The notes below the pieces were generated by a model. It ran no database searches. It was not told where the DNA came from and saw only the letters and a program-made list of their open reading frames with translations. A program made the translations under genes and the position numbers. Below, one piece after another: positions 10,217 to 10,296 of a DNA stretch of 10,296 nt. Within the stretch, counting starts at the first letter, position 1, and each line of letters starts with the position of its first letter. Origin of the DNA: Cephalothrix spiralis (Eukaryota > Nemertea > Palaeonemertea > Archinemertea > Cephalotrichidae). The DNA is taken from contig JAUCNG010410026.1 of NCBI GenBank assembly GCA_032353305.1, positions 1-10,296 on the forward strand. Direction: 5' to 3'.

Positions 10217-10296
10217 CCATCCTCGTTCCCATGCTATTATATCATATTTCATAATACCCTGGCCCAATCGACGAGACAATCCTTTGAATAGCAAAC
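10217..10296 (-). CDS. Candidate upstream exon at window edge (doubtful)
   Basis: The minus strand is open to the window edge and ends with GGA TGG followed by a good donor (GTAAGT). It ends in phase 0, which matches the phase-0 start of the next exon at 9598. The residues (ending ...YDIIAWERGW) show no domain I recognise. Against it, bases 10218-10262 are about 78% identical (35 of 45) to bases 3580-3624 on the plus strand, in an intron of the same gene, so this is probably part of an interspersed repeat. The phase match alone has a one-in-three chance of being accidental. Confidence 0.3.

Noticed and set aside
1-10296. CRISPR arrays, prokaryotic operons or phage-like modules
   Set aside because: There are no regularly spaced identical repeats and no bacterial-style gene clusters, and the coding sequence is split by spliceosomal introns.

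Overview
This window reads as nuclear DNA of an invertebrate animal. It is AT-rich, has short GT-AG introns (about 90 to 1,100 bases), and its introns hold pogo-type, foldback and tRNA-derived repeats. It contains no prokaryotic operon, and I saw no ribosome-binding sites or bacterial-style genes. A marine lophotrochozoan or invertebrate deuterostome is my guess; the sequence does not settle the phylum.

One gene fills almost the whole window, on the minus strand, running from the right edge to the left edge. I reconstructed 16 internal coding exons by matching splice sites and codon phases: 9412-9598, 8525-9031, 8201-8344, 7524-7724, 7245-7412, 6529-6795, 5848-6058, 5392-5519, 4954-5070, 4353-4450, 3946-4137, 3709-3853, 2860-2967, 1615-1763, 1001-1180 and 481-607. 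Every junction keeps the reading frame. Together they give 976 codons plus one base with no stop. A possible 17th exon touches the right edge (10217-10296) but lies in repeat-like DNA. Neither the start codon nor the stop codon of the gene is in the window.

The protein looks like the extracellular part of a polycystin-1 / receptor-for-egg-jelly (REJ) family member. From N to C terminus (numbering from exon 9412-9598) I see: the end of a beta-sandwich-like domain (1-62); a 168-residue Lys/Asp/Glu-rich disordered linker with an internal duplication (64-231); about four diverged, repeated Ig/FN3-like units (232 to about 645); an REJ-like module (about 645-955); and the start of a region that may be the helical part of a GAIN domain. 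In this family the GPS site, PLAT domain and membrane helices would follow, here to the left of base 1.

The introns hold a 577-bp pogo/Tigger-like MITE (1881-2457), a roughly 350-bp foldback palindrome (4508-4857), a 157-bp tandem duplication (98-415), a 54-bp tandem duplication (6361-6468), a truncated tRNA-type SINE (about 9177-9280) and a 160-bp hairpin MITE (9961-10119). I found no tRNA gene, rRNA gene, CRISPR array or second convincing protein gene. The most interesting features are the lysine-rich cassette exon inserted between extracellular domains, the run of symmetric phase-1 exons around it, and a candidate exon lying in a sequence repeated elsewhere in the window.
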